Shown: piece after piece, positions 1 through 7,329 of the stretch | Numbering within the stretch: the first letter of the stretch is position 1 | Layout of the letters: each line of letters begins with the position of its first letter | NCBI GenBank assembly: GCA_041486185.1 | Contig: JBGPKX010000141.1 | Coordinates: forward strand, 1 to 13,515 | Reading direction: 5' to 3' | Length of the DNA stretch: 13,515 nt | DNA from: QHXW01 sp041486185 | GTDB lineage: Bacteria > Acidobacteriota > Terriglobia > Bryobacterales > Bryobacteraceae | Program-made: the position numbers and the translations under genes | Notes under the pieces: model-generated | Databases searched by the model: none | Seen by the model: only the letters and a program-made list of their open reading frames with translations | What the model was told of the DNA's origin: nothing

Positions 1-168
1 AAAACCGGCCGCGATACCTAAGAGCAGGAACACCAGGTAAAGGAAGTGAGTGCCGAAGGTTTTGTCCAGAAGATAACCGATGGCGTATCCGACGAAAGTT
101 GCCGCAGGCAATAAGAAAGCGAGCGCGGTGTACTCGCCCACCAGCTTGACGAAGGGCTTTTGGCTCAC
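1..168 (-). CDS. AtpZ/AtpI-family ATP synthase accessory membrane protein (partial, N-terminal part)
   Basis: Reading the minus strand from a GTG at 168 gives an open frame of 56 residues that leaves the window. It begins VSQKPFVKLVGEYTALAF and continues with the pattern GYAIGYLLDKTFGTHF followed by a hydrophobic stretch ending LLLGIAAGF. This two-helix hairpin, with Gly-rich first helix, the LDxxFGT linker and the AGF end, is the signature of the small AtpI/AtpZ proteins often encoded ahead of the F0 subunits; family members are thought to help assemble the c-ring or carry Mg2+/Ca2+. Only the first helix and most of the second are visible. It lies 39 nt behind hemD on the same strand and may be co-transcribed. 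No ATG is available in frame after the preceding in-frame stop at 210-208, so GTG is the best start. An atp operon would be expected just beyond position 1. Confidence 0.7.
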   Translation of the reverse strand, partial: MSQKPFVKLVGEYTALAFLLPAATFVGYAIGYLLDKTFGTHFLYLVFLLLGIAAGF

Positions 169-207
169 GGCTGGCTCACGGTTTTGCTCATAGGGGGTGG
201 CCGCAGT

Positions 208-1026
208 TCATCGCTTGGCTTTCAGCAGCGCTTGGGCGCGCTCGGCGGTTTCCTGGACCAGGAACCCCATCTTCGGGCGGCTGGGCTCGAAGTCCGGATG
301 AATGCCGTTCTCCTCGAGCGCTTCGCTCGTGGCTGGGCCGACGGAGGCGACCAGCATCTTCGAAAAGGCCGTGCGCACGTAATCCTCCAATCCTTTTTCC
401 GCGGCCACGCGCAGTAGATGATCGATCTGAACCGAGGTGGTGAACAGCGCCACATCCACTTCTTCGGCGGCGATGCGTTCGGCGGCTTCGCGTAGCGGTC
501 CGGTGTCTTCGGGAAGTTCCCACTGGTACACGCGGACCGCGGTCACTTCCGCACCGCGCGCGCGCAATCCATTGAGAAGCTCGGTGCTTGGCCGGCCATA
601 CTCCTGCACGGCGATCCGGCGCTCGGCACGGCCCTCGGTGGCGCTCAAAATCTCGTGCCAGGTGTTCGGCTCAGGCACGGTGACGGTTATCGGCACGCTC
701 AATTCCCGCAGCACGGCGGCGGGCTTCGGTCCTCGCACCACGACTGTCAGTCGCCGTAATGCGTCGGCGAAGCGGCCCGGTCCGAACTTTGCGGCGATGG
801 CCTGGTCCAGAATGCGCGTGCCCACGCCGGTGAGCAGGATCATCATCTCGAACTCGCCGGCAAACAGCCGCTCGGCAAACCGGAACGCCTCTTCGTTGCG
901 CTCGATGGGCGCCTCGCGCATGGAGGGCGCCATGATCGGCTCGCCCTGCTGCTTGCGGATGAGCTGCGCCATCTCGGCCGCGCGCCGGCTTTCGAACGAG
1001 ACGACCTTGAGACCGGCGAATGACAT
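208..1026 (-). CDS. hemD: Uroporphyrinogen-III synthase
   Basis: The 272-residue product matches HemD, which cyclises hydroxymethylbilane with inversion of ring D to give uroporphyrinogen III, the branch point for haem, sirohaem and corrinoids; it acts in the cytoplasm. Visible family features are the N-terminal start GLKVVSFESRRAAEMAQLI (residues 5-23), the first-domain motif MMILLTGVGTRIL (61-73), and the second-domain motifs ALFTTSVQIDHLL (193-205) and VASVGPATSEALEENG (226-241), the typical SIGPxTxxAL element. Length is normal for the family. The enzyme is poorly conserved in sequence, so the call rests on the paired-domain pattern rather than on catalytic residues. hemC or hemB are not adjacent; the upstream neighbour is divergent. 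A TATAAT box lies 15-20 nt ahead of the ATG, implying a very short leader. The next gene downstream is the AtpZ-like gene. Confidence 0.88.
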   Translation of the reverse strand: MSFAGLKVVSFESRRAAEMAQLIRKQQGEPIMAPSMREAPIERNEEAFRFAERLFAGEFEMMILLTGVGTRILDQAIAAKFGPGRFADALRRLTVVVRGPKPAAVLRELSVPITVTVPEPNTWHEILSATEGRAERRIAVQEYGRPSTELLNGLRARGAEVTAVRVYQWELPEDTGPLREAAERIAAEEVDVALFTTSVQIDHLLRVAAEKGLEDYVRTAFSKMLVASVGPATSEALEENGIHPDFEPSRPKMGFLVQETAERAQALLKAKR

Positions 1027-1040
1027 GGGAGTTACCGTAA

Positions 1041-1068
1041 ATTATAGCGAGCATCGCCGCAATCTCCA
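1041..1068 (-). promoter_or_regulatory. Candidate sigma70-type promoter of hemD
   Basis: On the minus strand a perfect TATAAT (1046-1041) is preceded by TGGAGA (1068-1063; 4 of 6 matches to TTGACA) with a 16-nt spacer. Transcription would start near 1034, only about 8 nt ahead of the hemD ATG at 1026. There is no Shine-Dalgarno sequence in the TAACTCCC just before the ATG, which agrees with a near-leaderless transcript. Confidence 0.5.
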
Positions 1069-1091
1069 GGGAACGATGCGAACATAAGCGC

Positions 1092-1616
1092 ATGGACCTC
1101 CAATATCCGATTGGCCCATTCGAATGGCCCAGCGAAGTTTCAACGGATGACAGCCGGCGATTCATCGACCAGATCGAAGCGACGCCGCGAAATATGCGCG
1201 CCGCGGTGACCGGGCTCTCCGAGCAACAGCTCGATACAGCTTATCGCCCGGGCGGTTGGACGGTGCGCCAGGTTGTGCACCATGTGCCTGACAGCCATCT
1301 CAATAGTTACCTGCGCTTCCGGCTGGCGCTCACCGAGAACGAGCCCACGATCAAGCCGTACGACCAGAGCCGCTGGGCGGAGCTGACGGATGCGCGCACG
1401 GCGCCGGTCGAGCTTTCGCTGGCGCTACTCGAGTCTCTCCACAAACGCTGGGTGCTGCTGTTGCGCTCATTGTCCGCCACCGATCTTTCCCGTAAGTTCC
1501 GGCATCCGGAACTTGGCGAGGTTACGCTCGGCAAGAACCTGGCGCTATACGCCTGGCACGGCCGGCATCACGTGGCGCACATAACATCGCTTCGCGAACG
1601 AATGGGCTGGCGATAG
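1092..1616 (+). CDS. DinB/YfiT-family putative metal-dependent hydrolase (bacillithiol transferase-like)
   Basis: The 174-residue protein belongs to the YfiT/BstA branch of the DinB four-helix-bundle family. Diagnostic stretches are YPIGPFEWP (residues 5-13), GGWTVRQVVHHVPDSHLNSY (54-73), RFRLALTENEPTIKPYDQ (75-92), WAELTDARTAPVE (95-107) and the C-terminal YAWHGRHHVAHITSLRERMGW (153-173). The His residues at 63/64 and in the 156-163 cluster are the expected divalent-metal ligands. Family members such as Bacillus subtilis BstA (YfiT) transfer bacillithiol to electrophiles, so a role in thiol-dependent detoxification is plausible; whether this host makes bacillithiol cannot be seen here. The gene is divergent from hemD over 65 nt and has no strong ribosome-binding site in front of the ATG at 1092. 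Family assignment is secure; substrate is inferred. Confidence 0.88.
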   Translation: MDLQYPIGPFEWPSEVSTDDSRRFIDQIEATPRNMRAAVTGLSEQQLDTAYRPGGWTVRQVVHHVPDSHLNSYLRFRLALTENEPTIKPYDQSRWAELTDARTAPVELSLALLESLHKRWVLLLRSLSATDLSRKFRHPELGEVTLGKNLALYAWHGRHHVAHITSLRERMGWR

Positions 1617-1689
1617 GTGGGCGCGCGGGCGCCTAGTCATTTATGATGGTTGACGGAGTTTATTTCATTGGAGAGGACAATCTGAATCC

Positions 1690-2016
<327 letters not shown>

Positions 2017-2037
2017 GAGCCTGTTGAAAAGCCAAAG

Positions 2038-2063
2038 CAACCGCTTCCTCACGGTCGCGGCTC
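2038..2063 (+). repeat. Possible dispersed intergenic repeat (26 nt)
   Basis: The stretch between the DUF4157 stop and the amidase ATG contains the core CTCACGGTCGCGGCTC (2048-2063), preceded by CAACCGCTTC. I recall near-identical strings (translating as xPLPHGRGS in one frame and LTVAA in another) turning up repeatedly between and at the ends of genes in acidobacterial genomes. Only one copy is in this window, so its repetitive nature is recollection, not something seen here. It matters for gene calling, because it makes an extended amidase N-terminus read from this stretch less likely. Confidence 0.35.
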
Positions 2064-2074
2064 AGAATGCGATC

Positions 2075-3088
2075 ATGAGAAGCAGATGGCTTAGAACGGC
2101 GATCGTGATGGTCGCGCCGGCGTTCGCCGCCGACCAGCCGCGACAGATTTTTGCGCGCGAATATTACCACACGTTTGCGCACAACAATCCCGTTCTCGAG
2201 CGCATCAAACCGGGTGAAGCCGTTTTCACGCGCACGCTCGATTCCGGCGGCCAGGACGAGAAGAGCGAACAGCGCTCGCAGCCTTCCAATCCGCTCACCG
2301 GACCGTTCTACGTGGAAGGCGCGGAGAAGGGCGATGCCATCGCCGTTCACTTCCGGAAGGTTCGCCTGAATCGCAACTGGGGATATTCGGTGTGGCGGCT
2401 AGCTCTGATTTCGCTCACGCCGGATTCCATCGAAGAGCTGTACTCCGACAAGTACAAGCCGGATCTGGTGCGGAAGGGCAGCCAAAGATTGGTGCCGTGG
2501 GACATCGACCTGGCACGCGGGACGCTGCGGCTGCGCGAGCCGGTCAGCAAGCGCACAGGGCTCGAGTTTCCCGCCCGGCCCATGCTGGGTTGCGTGGGCG
2601 TGGCCGCGCCGGGAGAATTCGCGCCCACCTCGGGCCCGGCGGGATCTTACGGCGGAAACCTGGACTATAACCAGATCGGCGAGGGCGCCACGGTGATTCT
2701 GCCGGTTTTTCATGCGGGCGCCTTGCTGTTTGTGGGTGACGGCCACGCGTTGATGGCGGATGGCGAGCCTACAGGCACGGGCGTCGAAACCTCGATGGAT
2801 GTCGAGTTCTCCGTCGATCTGCTAAAAGCCGCGAAAGTGCACGAGCCGCGCGTCGAGACGGCGGACTATCTGATCAGCGTGGGCGCGCAGCCGGAGTTTG
2901 AAAGCTCGCTCGACCGCGCATTGCAGCTTGCCACGACCGATATGGTCCAGTGGCTCGCCGACGATTATCAGATGGAGCCTTGGGCCGCGCACATGCTTGT
3001 CGGTTTCGTGGGGCAGTACGACGTGGTCACGGTGCAAGGCACTATGGCGCTCAGGATTCCGAAGCGCTATTTGCCCGCGCGTCAGTAG
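2075..3088 (+). CDS. Secreted acetamidase/formamidase-family protein
   Basis: From the ATG at 2075 the product is 337 residues with a signal peptide (MRSRWLRTAIVMVAPAFA, cleavage after AFA at about residue 18), so it is probably periplasmic. The mature part fits the FmdA/AmdA fold: GPFYVEGAEKGDAIAVHF (76-93), RPMLGCVGVAAPGEF (168-182), GGNLDYNQIGEGATVILPVF (193-212), GALLFVGDGHALMADGE (215-231) and TGTGVETSMDVEF (233-245). Characterised relatives hydrolyse formamide or acetamide to ammonia and the acid; the substrate of secreted acidobacterial versions is not established. The frame is open upstream as far as 1874, but this overlaps DUF4157 and lacks family similarity. A TTG at 2024, 4 nt after AGGAG (2015-2019), is a rival start that would place about 17 residues before the signal peptide; I prefer 2075. 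It converges with the gene ending at 3110. Confidence 0.85.
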   Translation: MRSRWLRTAIVMVAPAFAADQPRQIFAREYYHTFAHNNPVLERIKPGEAVFTRTLDSGGQDEKSEQRSQPSNPLTGPFYVEGAEKGDAIAVHFRKVRLNRNWGYSVWRLALISLTPDSIEELYSDKYKPDLVRKGSQRLVPWDIDLARGTLRLREPVSKRTGLEFPARPMLGCVGVAAPGEFAPTSGPAGSYGGNLDYNQIGEGATVILPVFHAGALLFVGDGHALMADGEPTGTGVETSMDVEFSVDLLKAAKVHEPRVETADYLISVGAQPEFESSLDRALQLATTDMVQWLADDYQMEPWAAHMLVGFVGQYDVVTVQGTMALRIPKRYLPARQ

Positions 3089-3109
3089 GCGTGGTTTGAT
3101 ACGGCTCGG

Positions 3110-4003
3110 TCAATTCCCGCTTGCAATCTCAATCAGGCGCGGCAGAACCCGCTGGTAGGGATACCCGGCTGCGTCCCGGCCCTCCACCGCCACCCGGAAC
3201 GCGGGATGTTTCAGCGTGAGCTTGCCTTCGAAGCTGCGATCATCCTCCTGGCCCTCATCACTGGCGCTCATTTCCAGCGGATCAAGCGTTTCTCCGGCGG
3301 AGTTGATCAGCCGGAAATGAGCCTCGCCCGGCGGCGCCGTTAAGTTTGCGGACAGCGTTCGCTGTTCGCCCGAGTGAAGCGGCCCCTTCACCGGAAACAT
3401 GCCTTCGTGTCCGGGCCGGCCGCCAAGTTCGACGAACTCGACGCGGTTCAGCGAGATCGAACTCTTCGCCTGCGCCACTACGAAGAACATTCCCGCTCCC
3501 GCGATACGGATGCGCCACGCTCCGGCTTGAGGCTTGGTGAGGACGAGGATTTGTCCGGAGCGGAAAAGGTTATTGTTGACGTCGGGCTCACCGGCATGGA
3601 CTTCGGTGTGGGTCGGCCGGTAGACGGTGATGGATTGCAGGCATTGCAGCGTGACCGTGAGCATGAGGCTCTCGACGGTCGAGTCCACTGGGAAAGCAAA
3701 TTCGTGCGTGCCGGTGGAGAGTGTGCCCATCGAGCGAAAAATGGTGTCTTCGTGCTTGTGGCTGTTCTGCACCAGGACCATGGACCGGGCAGCTTCCGAG
3801 CGGTCGAACAGAAAGACCTGGCCGCCGGTTGCCTCAGCCGTGCGGATGTAGGTGGGATCGACGGCCCTGCCGGCCACGCACGGCCAGCCAGGCCTGGACT
3901 GCGGCGCCTGCGGCTGTGCGCTCAGGATGACGCCGGGCATACACAAGGCTGCGATGAGCCGTGCCGGCAGTTGCGCTTTTGCCATTTGCCCGCTGCTCTT
4001 CAT
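3110..4003 (-). CDS. Secreted beta-rich protein resembling the region C-terminal to VWA domains
   Basis: With the ATG at 4003 the product is 297 residues; a second ATG at 3985 gives a tidier signal peptide (MAKAQLPARLIAALCMPGVI, cut near SAQ). The frame is open further upstream, but that part lies inside the methyltransferase gene. After the signal, YIRTAEATGGQVFLFD (52-67) recalls the linker that follows von Willebrand A domains (the 'ATGGQ' element), yet no VWA domain precedes it. The rest alternates short beta-strand patterns: ESLMLTVTLQCLQSITVYRP (111-130), AGAWRIRIAGAGMFFVVAQA (160-179) and a C-terminal segment ending FRVAVEGRDAAGYPYQRVLP, similar in style to post-VWA domains of hemicentin/VWA7-type proteins. 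Function unknown; an extracytoplasmic binding role is possible. It starts 16 nt after the methyltransferase stop (TGATGA), so the two are probably co-transcribed. Confidence 0.72.
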   Translation of the reverse strand: MKSSGQMAKAQLPARLIAALCMPGVILSAQPQAPQSRPGWPCVAGRAVDPTYIRTAEATGGQVFLFDRSEAARSMVLVQNSHKHEDTIFRSMGTLSTGTHEFAFPVDSTVESLMLTVTLQCLQSITVYRPTHTEVHAGEPDVNNNLFRSGQILVLTKPQAGAWRIRIAGAGMFFVVAQAKSSISLNRVEFVELGGRPGHEGMFPVKGPLHSGEQRTLSANLTAPPGEAHFRLINSAGETLDPLEMSASDEGQEDDRSFEGKLTLKHPAFRVAVEGRDAAGYPYQRVLPRLIEIASGN

Positions 4004-4019
4004 TCCGGGTGGCCCGTCA

Positions 4020-5525
4020 TCAGGATGCGCCACGATGGAACAGCATGCGGCGGATGCGAGCCCGGAACTCACGGCCGACGCGAACGGCTGCGTCGAGAAA
4101 GTTATGGAAGCGGCGATCGAGCGGGAGCGCCCAAGCGAGCCGGTCCAACTCCTGGTTGAAGTGCTGAGTGCGTTCCGCGAGTTCTTTGTCGAGTTGGAGC
4201 GCCCAAACCGTCCGTTCTTCAAACTCGGCGGTTCGTTTTTGTAACTGGGTGGTCCGTATCTGTAACTGAGTGGTCCGCTCTTCGAGATCCTTGTCGAGTT
4301 GCAGGGCCCACGCTGTTCGCGCCCGAAGTTCCGCGTCGAGCTCTTCGACCTTGTCCTGAGAATCCCTCATTCTCTGGCAGACCCATTCCAGCTCCTTTTG
4401 CGGGCTATGCGGCCACGAGTACTCATAAGAGTCCTGCGGCGTGTCCTGTGCCTGGGGAACCTTGACGGCGGCGTCGCGCGCCGCTTCCCGCGCGAGTAAG
4501 CCGGCTAAGTGGAGACAAAACTCAGGACTTAGCGGCTTGTGAAACAGGGTGGGCAGGCCGGGATTGTTTCCCACGACGGCCAGCATGTGAGTTGGAGGAA
4601 TATGGCCGGCGAAAATTTCTTCTTCATCACGCCGATGTACATTGTCGATGAAATCCCGGTCCCATGCCGCGGACGCATCGAAGTTGTGCCCGAAAGCACG
4701 GTCCACGAACGGGTCAATCACGTTGGCAAAGCCGATAAAAAGCTGAAAGTGGAAATGGCCGAGCAACAATCGCAGGATGTCCTCGGAACGGATGCCCTCG
4801 AAGCTCTCAGACGAGCAATCCCAGTTCTGGTAGAGCTCCTCGTAACGCCGCAGTTCCCGATTGAAACGATATGTTGGCGGCAGCTTCCGCCAGAATTCGT
4901 GCACCAGCTTGAGCGCCTGCGGCCAGCGCTGGTGGCCGTTCCGCCCAATGATGTCCGAAATGACAAATGTTCCGTGAGGTTTGAGAGCGCTCCGGATGCG
5001 CGCGAACAGCTCCTCGAGATTCGTGACATGATGCAAGGCCTGATTCGCAATCACGGCATCATATTCATGCGTTGGACTCCACTTATTGAAATCTTCCTGA
5101 ACGAAATTCATCTGGCCGTCGACGCCAGCGCCCGCGGCGGCCGAGCGGCCTCGTTCCAGCATGGCGGGATTCAGGTCGAGACAGTCGATGACGAAATCGG
5201 CGTGACCCTTGGCGCGGAGGTGTACGGCCAGCTCGCGTTCCAGGTCGCAATTGCCGGAGCCAATACTGACAAAGCGCCGTGCACCGGTCCGCGGCTCGTG
5301 GTATTGCTTCTCCAGGTATTTCTGGAACATCTCGTTTGGGCTGCCGAAACCGAACGCGTTCAGCTTCGGACGGACGTGCCGGTTGGACCAGTAATGAAAA
5401 ATTTCGGGGAGATCGTGCACGTTGACGCAGTCCCGATAGATCCCTTCCTCTGCGGCAAGGCGGGCTTGGTAGGATTCATCCCGCATTGGGCCGCGAGTGA
5501 GCACATCAGGATCGGGAGGCCGCAT
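4020..5525 (-). CDS. Class I SAM-dependent methyltransferase with C-terminal coiled coil
   Basis: The 501-residue protein has a Rossmann-type methyltransferase domain at about residues 80-200: motif I FVSIGSGNCDLE (85-96), the acidic ribose-binding residue in CLDLNP (D117), VQEDFNKW (142-149) near motif III, and NQALHHVTNLEELFARIRSA (161-180) as motif IV/V. A middle region (about 200-350) has no family I recognise. Residues about 376-470 form a regular coiled coil in which Arg-Thr pairs recur at 403, 417, 424, 431, 438 and 452, all seven or fourteen residues apart, with WALQLDK repeated 35 residues apart. Similar WALxLD tails occur on bacterial glycan-modifying methyltransferases and glycosyltransferases, so a surface-polysaccharide substrate is a reasonable guess only. 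Start at 5525 is the first ATG; GGAG lies only 2 nt before it, and an ATG at 5486 is the alternative. Divergent from the S10 peptidase gene. Confidence 0.85.
   Translation of the reverse strand: MRPPDPDVLTRGPMRDESYQARLAAEEGIYRDCVNVHDLPEIFHYWSNRHVRPKLNAFGFGSPNEMFQKYLEKQYHEPRTGARRFVSIGSGNCDLERELAVHLRAKGHADFVIDCLDLNPAMLERGRSAAAGAGVDGQMNFVQEDFNKWSPTHEYDAVIANQALHHVTNLEELFARIRSALKPHGTFVISDIIGRNGHQRWPQALKLVHEFWRKLPPTYRFNRELRRYEELYQNWDCSSESFEGIRSEDILRLLLGHFHFQLFIGFANVIDPFVDRAFGHNFDASAAWDRDFIDNVHRRDEEEIFAGHIPPTHMLAVVGNNPGLPTLFHKPLSPEFCLHLAGLLAREAARDAAVKVPQAQDTPQDSYEYSWPHSPQKELEWVCQRMRDSQDKVEELDAELRARTAWALQLDKDLEERTTQLQIRTTQLQKRTAEFEERTVWALQLDKELAERTQHFNQELDRLAWALPLDRRFHNFLDAAVRVGREFRARIRRMLFHRGAS
4161..4319 (-). 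repeat. Heptad-coding tandem repeat inside the methyltransferase gene
   Basis: At DNA level the 17-mer TGTAACTGGGTGGTCCG (4240-4256) recurs at 4261-4277 with one change and a 21-nt period, that is three codons of seven residues. A longer unit encoding RTxWALQLDKxLxERT recurs 105 nt apart. The array encodes residues 403-455 of the coiled coil and looks like in-frame duplication. Confidence 0.7.
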
Positions 5526-5666
5526 GGCTCCAGTGTATCTCTGCGAGCAGGAGCGGCCGCCTCACAGACCCGGTTACGCGCAATGCAGGCTTTCGATAAG
5601 GCTGAGATGCACGATGCAGATTTTCGCCACCATTGCACGGGCTATCCTGACATAATAGGCACCTTT

Positions 5667-7196
5667 ATGACTTCCGCACTGTTTTTTTCACTGCTGCTGA
5701 TGCAGGCCGCGCCACCCGCCGCCGACGCTCCGAAGCCGGCGTCTGAGAAAACTGCCGAAAAACCAGCCGAGAAGCCGCCCGAAAAAGAAGAAGCTCCGGT
5801 GGTCACGCATCACGAAATCCGCGTGAGCGGCAAGGCGCTCAAGTACACCGCCACCACCGGCATGATGCCCCTCCGCGATGCCAAGGGCGAAACCGAAGGC
5901 CACATTTTTTTCATGGCGTATACGTTGGATGGCGTGAGCGAGACTAGCCACCGGCCGCTGATGTTTTCTTTCAACGGCGGGCCGGGGTCGGCGTCCGTGT
6001 GGCTGCACCTGGGCGCGCTGGGGCCGAAGCGCGTGACGATGCTGCCCGATGGGCAGATGCCGGCGCCGCCTTTTCATCTGGTCGACAACGAGTACACTTG
6101 GCTCGATCAGACCGACCTCGTGTTCATCGATCCGGTGGGCACCGGTTACAGCCGCGCGACCAAGCCGGAACTGAATAAGAATTTCTGGAACCTGCGCGGC
6201 GATATTCACTCCGTGGGCGAGTTCATCCGGCTGTATCTGACGCGCTATGAACGCTGGACCTCGCCGCTGTTTCTGGTCGGGGAAAGCTACGGTACAACGC
6301 GCGCGGCGGGACTTTCGGGATATCTCATCGACCGCGGCATCGCGTTCAACGGCATCGTGCTGGTCTCGTCGATTCTGAATTTTCAGACGGCGGATTTCGC
6401 CAAGGGCAACGATCTGCCCTACATCCTATACCTCCCGACTTACGCGGCTACCGCCTGGTATCATCACAAGCTGCCGGCCGATTTGCAGCGGGATTTGCAA
6501 AAAACGCTGAAGGAAGTCGAGGCGTGGGCGGAAACAGGCTATGCCGAAGCGCTGGCCAAGGGAGACCGGCTGACGTCCGCCGAGCGGCAGGCCACCTTGG
6601 ATCGCCTGGCGCGATACACCGGTCTCGACAAACGCTTTATCGATAACAGCAACTTGCGCGTGCCTATCTTCTATTTCACCAAGGAACTGCTGCGCGATCA
6701 GAAGCGCACCGTGGGACGGATCGACAGCCGGTTCAAAGGAATCGAAGAATCCGCTGTAACGGATCACCCGGAATACGATCCCAGCATTGCGGCCATCCGC
6801 CCGCCGTATACCACGACGTTCAACAACTACGTTCGCGGCGAACTGGGTTACAAGACCGACCTCGAGTACTACGTTCTGGGCGAAGGCATCACCAGCCCGT
6901 GGGAGTGGGGGCCGAGCAGCAGCCGCGAAGGGTTTCCGGATACCAGCGACGATCTGCGCAGCGCATTTTCCAAGAATCAGTACATGAAGCTGTATGTGGC
7001 ATCGGGATACTTCGATCTGGCGACGCCGTATTTCGCCACCGAATACACGCTGACGCACATGGGCCTCGACCCCAAGCTGCGCGGCAACATCCGCACCGGC
7101 GAATATGAAGCGGGGCACATGGTCTACATCGACCTCAAGTCACTCGAGAAGCTGAAGCGGGATGTAGCGGGATTCCTGGATAGCGCGCTCAAGTGA
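5667..7196 (+). CDS. Secreted serine carboxypeptidase, peptidase family S10
   Basis: From the ATG at 5667 the product is 509 residues. It has a signal peptide (MTSALFFSLLLMQAAPPAAD), a Pro/Glu/Lys-rich linker at about 22-43, then an alpha/beta-hydrolase of the S10 family. Directly visible are FSFNGGPGSASVWLHLGALG (100-119), the oxyanion and substrate-binding region typical of S10; DLVFIDPVGTGYS (150-162); the nucleophile elbow LVGESYGT (203-210, Ser207); Asp450 in YVASGYFDLATPYFA; and His484 in GEYEAGHMVY. All three triad residues are therefore present. Family members remove C-terminal amino acids, often at acidic pH; here it probably works outside the cytoplasm in peptide scavenging. The frame stays open for 376 codons upstream, antisense to the methyltransferase, but that part has no similarity and the signal peptide fixes the start. 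It is followed by the orphan gene at 7330 with its own promoter. Confidence 0.92.
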   Translation: MTSALFFSLLLMQAAPPAADAPKPASEKTAEKPAEKPPEKEEAPVVTHHEIRVSGKALKYTATTGMMPLRDAKGETEGHIFFMAYTLDGVSETSHRPLMFSFNGGPGSASVWLHLGALGPKRVTMLPDGQMPAPPFHLVDNEYTWLDQTDLVFIDPVGTGYSRATKPELNKNFWNLRGDIHSVGEFIRLYLTRYERWTSPLFLVGESYGTTRAAGLSGYLIDRGIAFNGIVLVSSILNFQTADFAKGNDLPYILYLPTYAATAWYHHKLPADLQRDLQKTLKEVEAWAETGYAEALAKGDRLTSAERQATLDRLARYTGLDKRFIDNSNLRVPIFYFTKELLRDQKRTVGRIDSRFKGIEESAVTDHPEYDPSIAAIRPPYTTTFNNYVRGELGYKTDLEYYVLGEGITSPWEWGPSSSREGFPDTSDDLRSAFSKNQYMKLYVASGYFDLATPYFATEYTLTHMGLDPKLRGNIRTGEYEAGHMVYIDLKSLEKLKRDVAGFLDSALK

Positions 7197-7226
7197 GTGC
7201 TGAACCCTCAGATCGGCCAAGCAAAG

Positions 7227-7242
7227 TGTACTTTTTCGTACA
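7227..7242. promoter_or_regulatory. 16-bp palindrome, candidate operator
   Basis: TGTAC (7227-7231), six bases, then GTACA (7238-7242) form a perfect inverted repeat. It ends directly at the TATAAT box at 7243-7248, so it fills the space between the presumed -35 and -10 elements, a common position for a repressor or a MerR-like activator site. I cannot name the regulator, and a 5-bp arm can arise by chance. Confidence 0.4.
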
Positions 7243-7248
7243 TATAAT
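7243..7248 (+). promoter_or_regulatory. Candidate -10 box for the secreted orphan gene
   Basis: A perfect TATAAT with transcription expected near 7255, about 75 nt ahead of the ATG at 7330. No good TTGACA-like -35 is found at 16-18 nt (7219-7226 reads AAGCAAAG), which would fit a weak or activator-dependent promoter. It separates this gene from the upstream S10 peptidase gene. Confidence 0.45.
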
Positions 7249-7329
7249 ACCAGGCGCACTCAATTCCGGCCTAAATAGAGTTGCCGGGTGTCTCCTTTCG
7301 GATTACTCTCATCGGTACAGGTAAAAACC

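Noticed and set aside
437..1087. 216-codon plus-strand frame
   Set aside because: Antisense to hemD, Ser/Arg-rich composition with no domain.
1650..1681. TTGACG … GACAAT as promoter of the DUF4157 gene
   Set aside because: Spacer is 20 nt and the -10 overlaps the presumed ribosome-binding region.
3374..4159. 261-codon plus-strand frame
   Set aside because: Antisense to the secreted beta-rich gene and the methyltransferase end; no ribosome-binding site or recognisable motif.
5633..5656. TTGCAC … CATAAT as promoter of the S10 gene
   Set aside because: Spacer is only 12 nt, too short for a sigma70 promoter.
4539..5666. 376-codon upstream extension of the S10 carboxypeptidase frame
   Set aside because: Antisense to the methyltransferase gene and without similarity; the signal peptide at 5667 marks the true start.
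6426..7118. 230-codon minus-strand frame
   Set aside because: Antisense to the catalytic half of the S10 peptidase.
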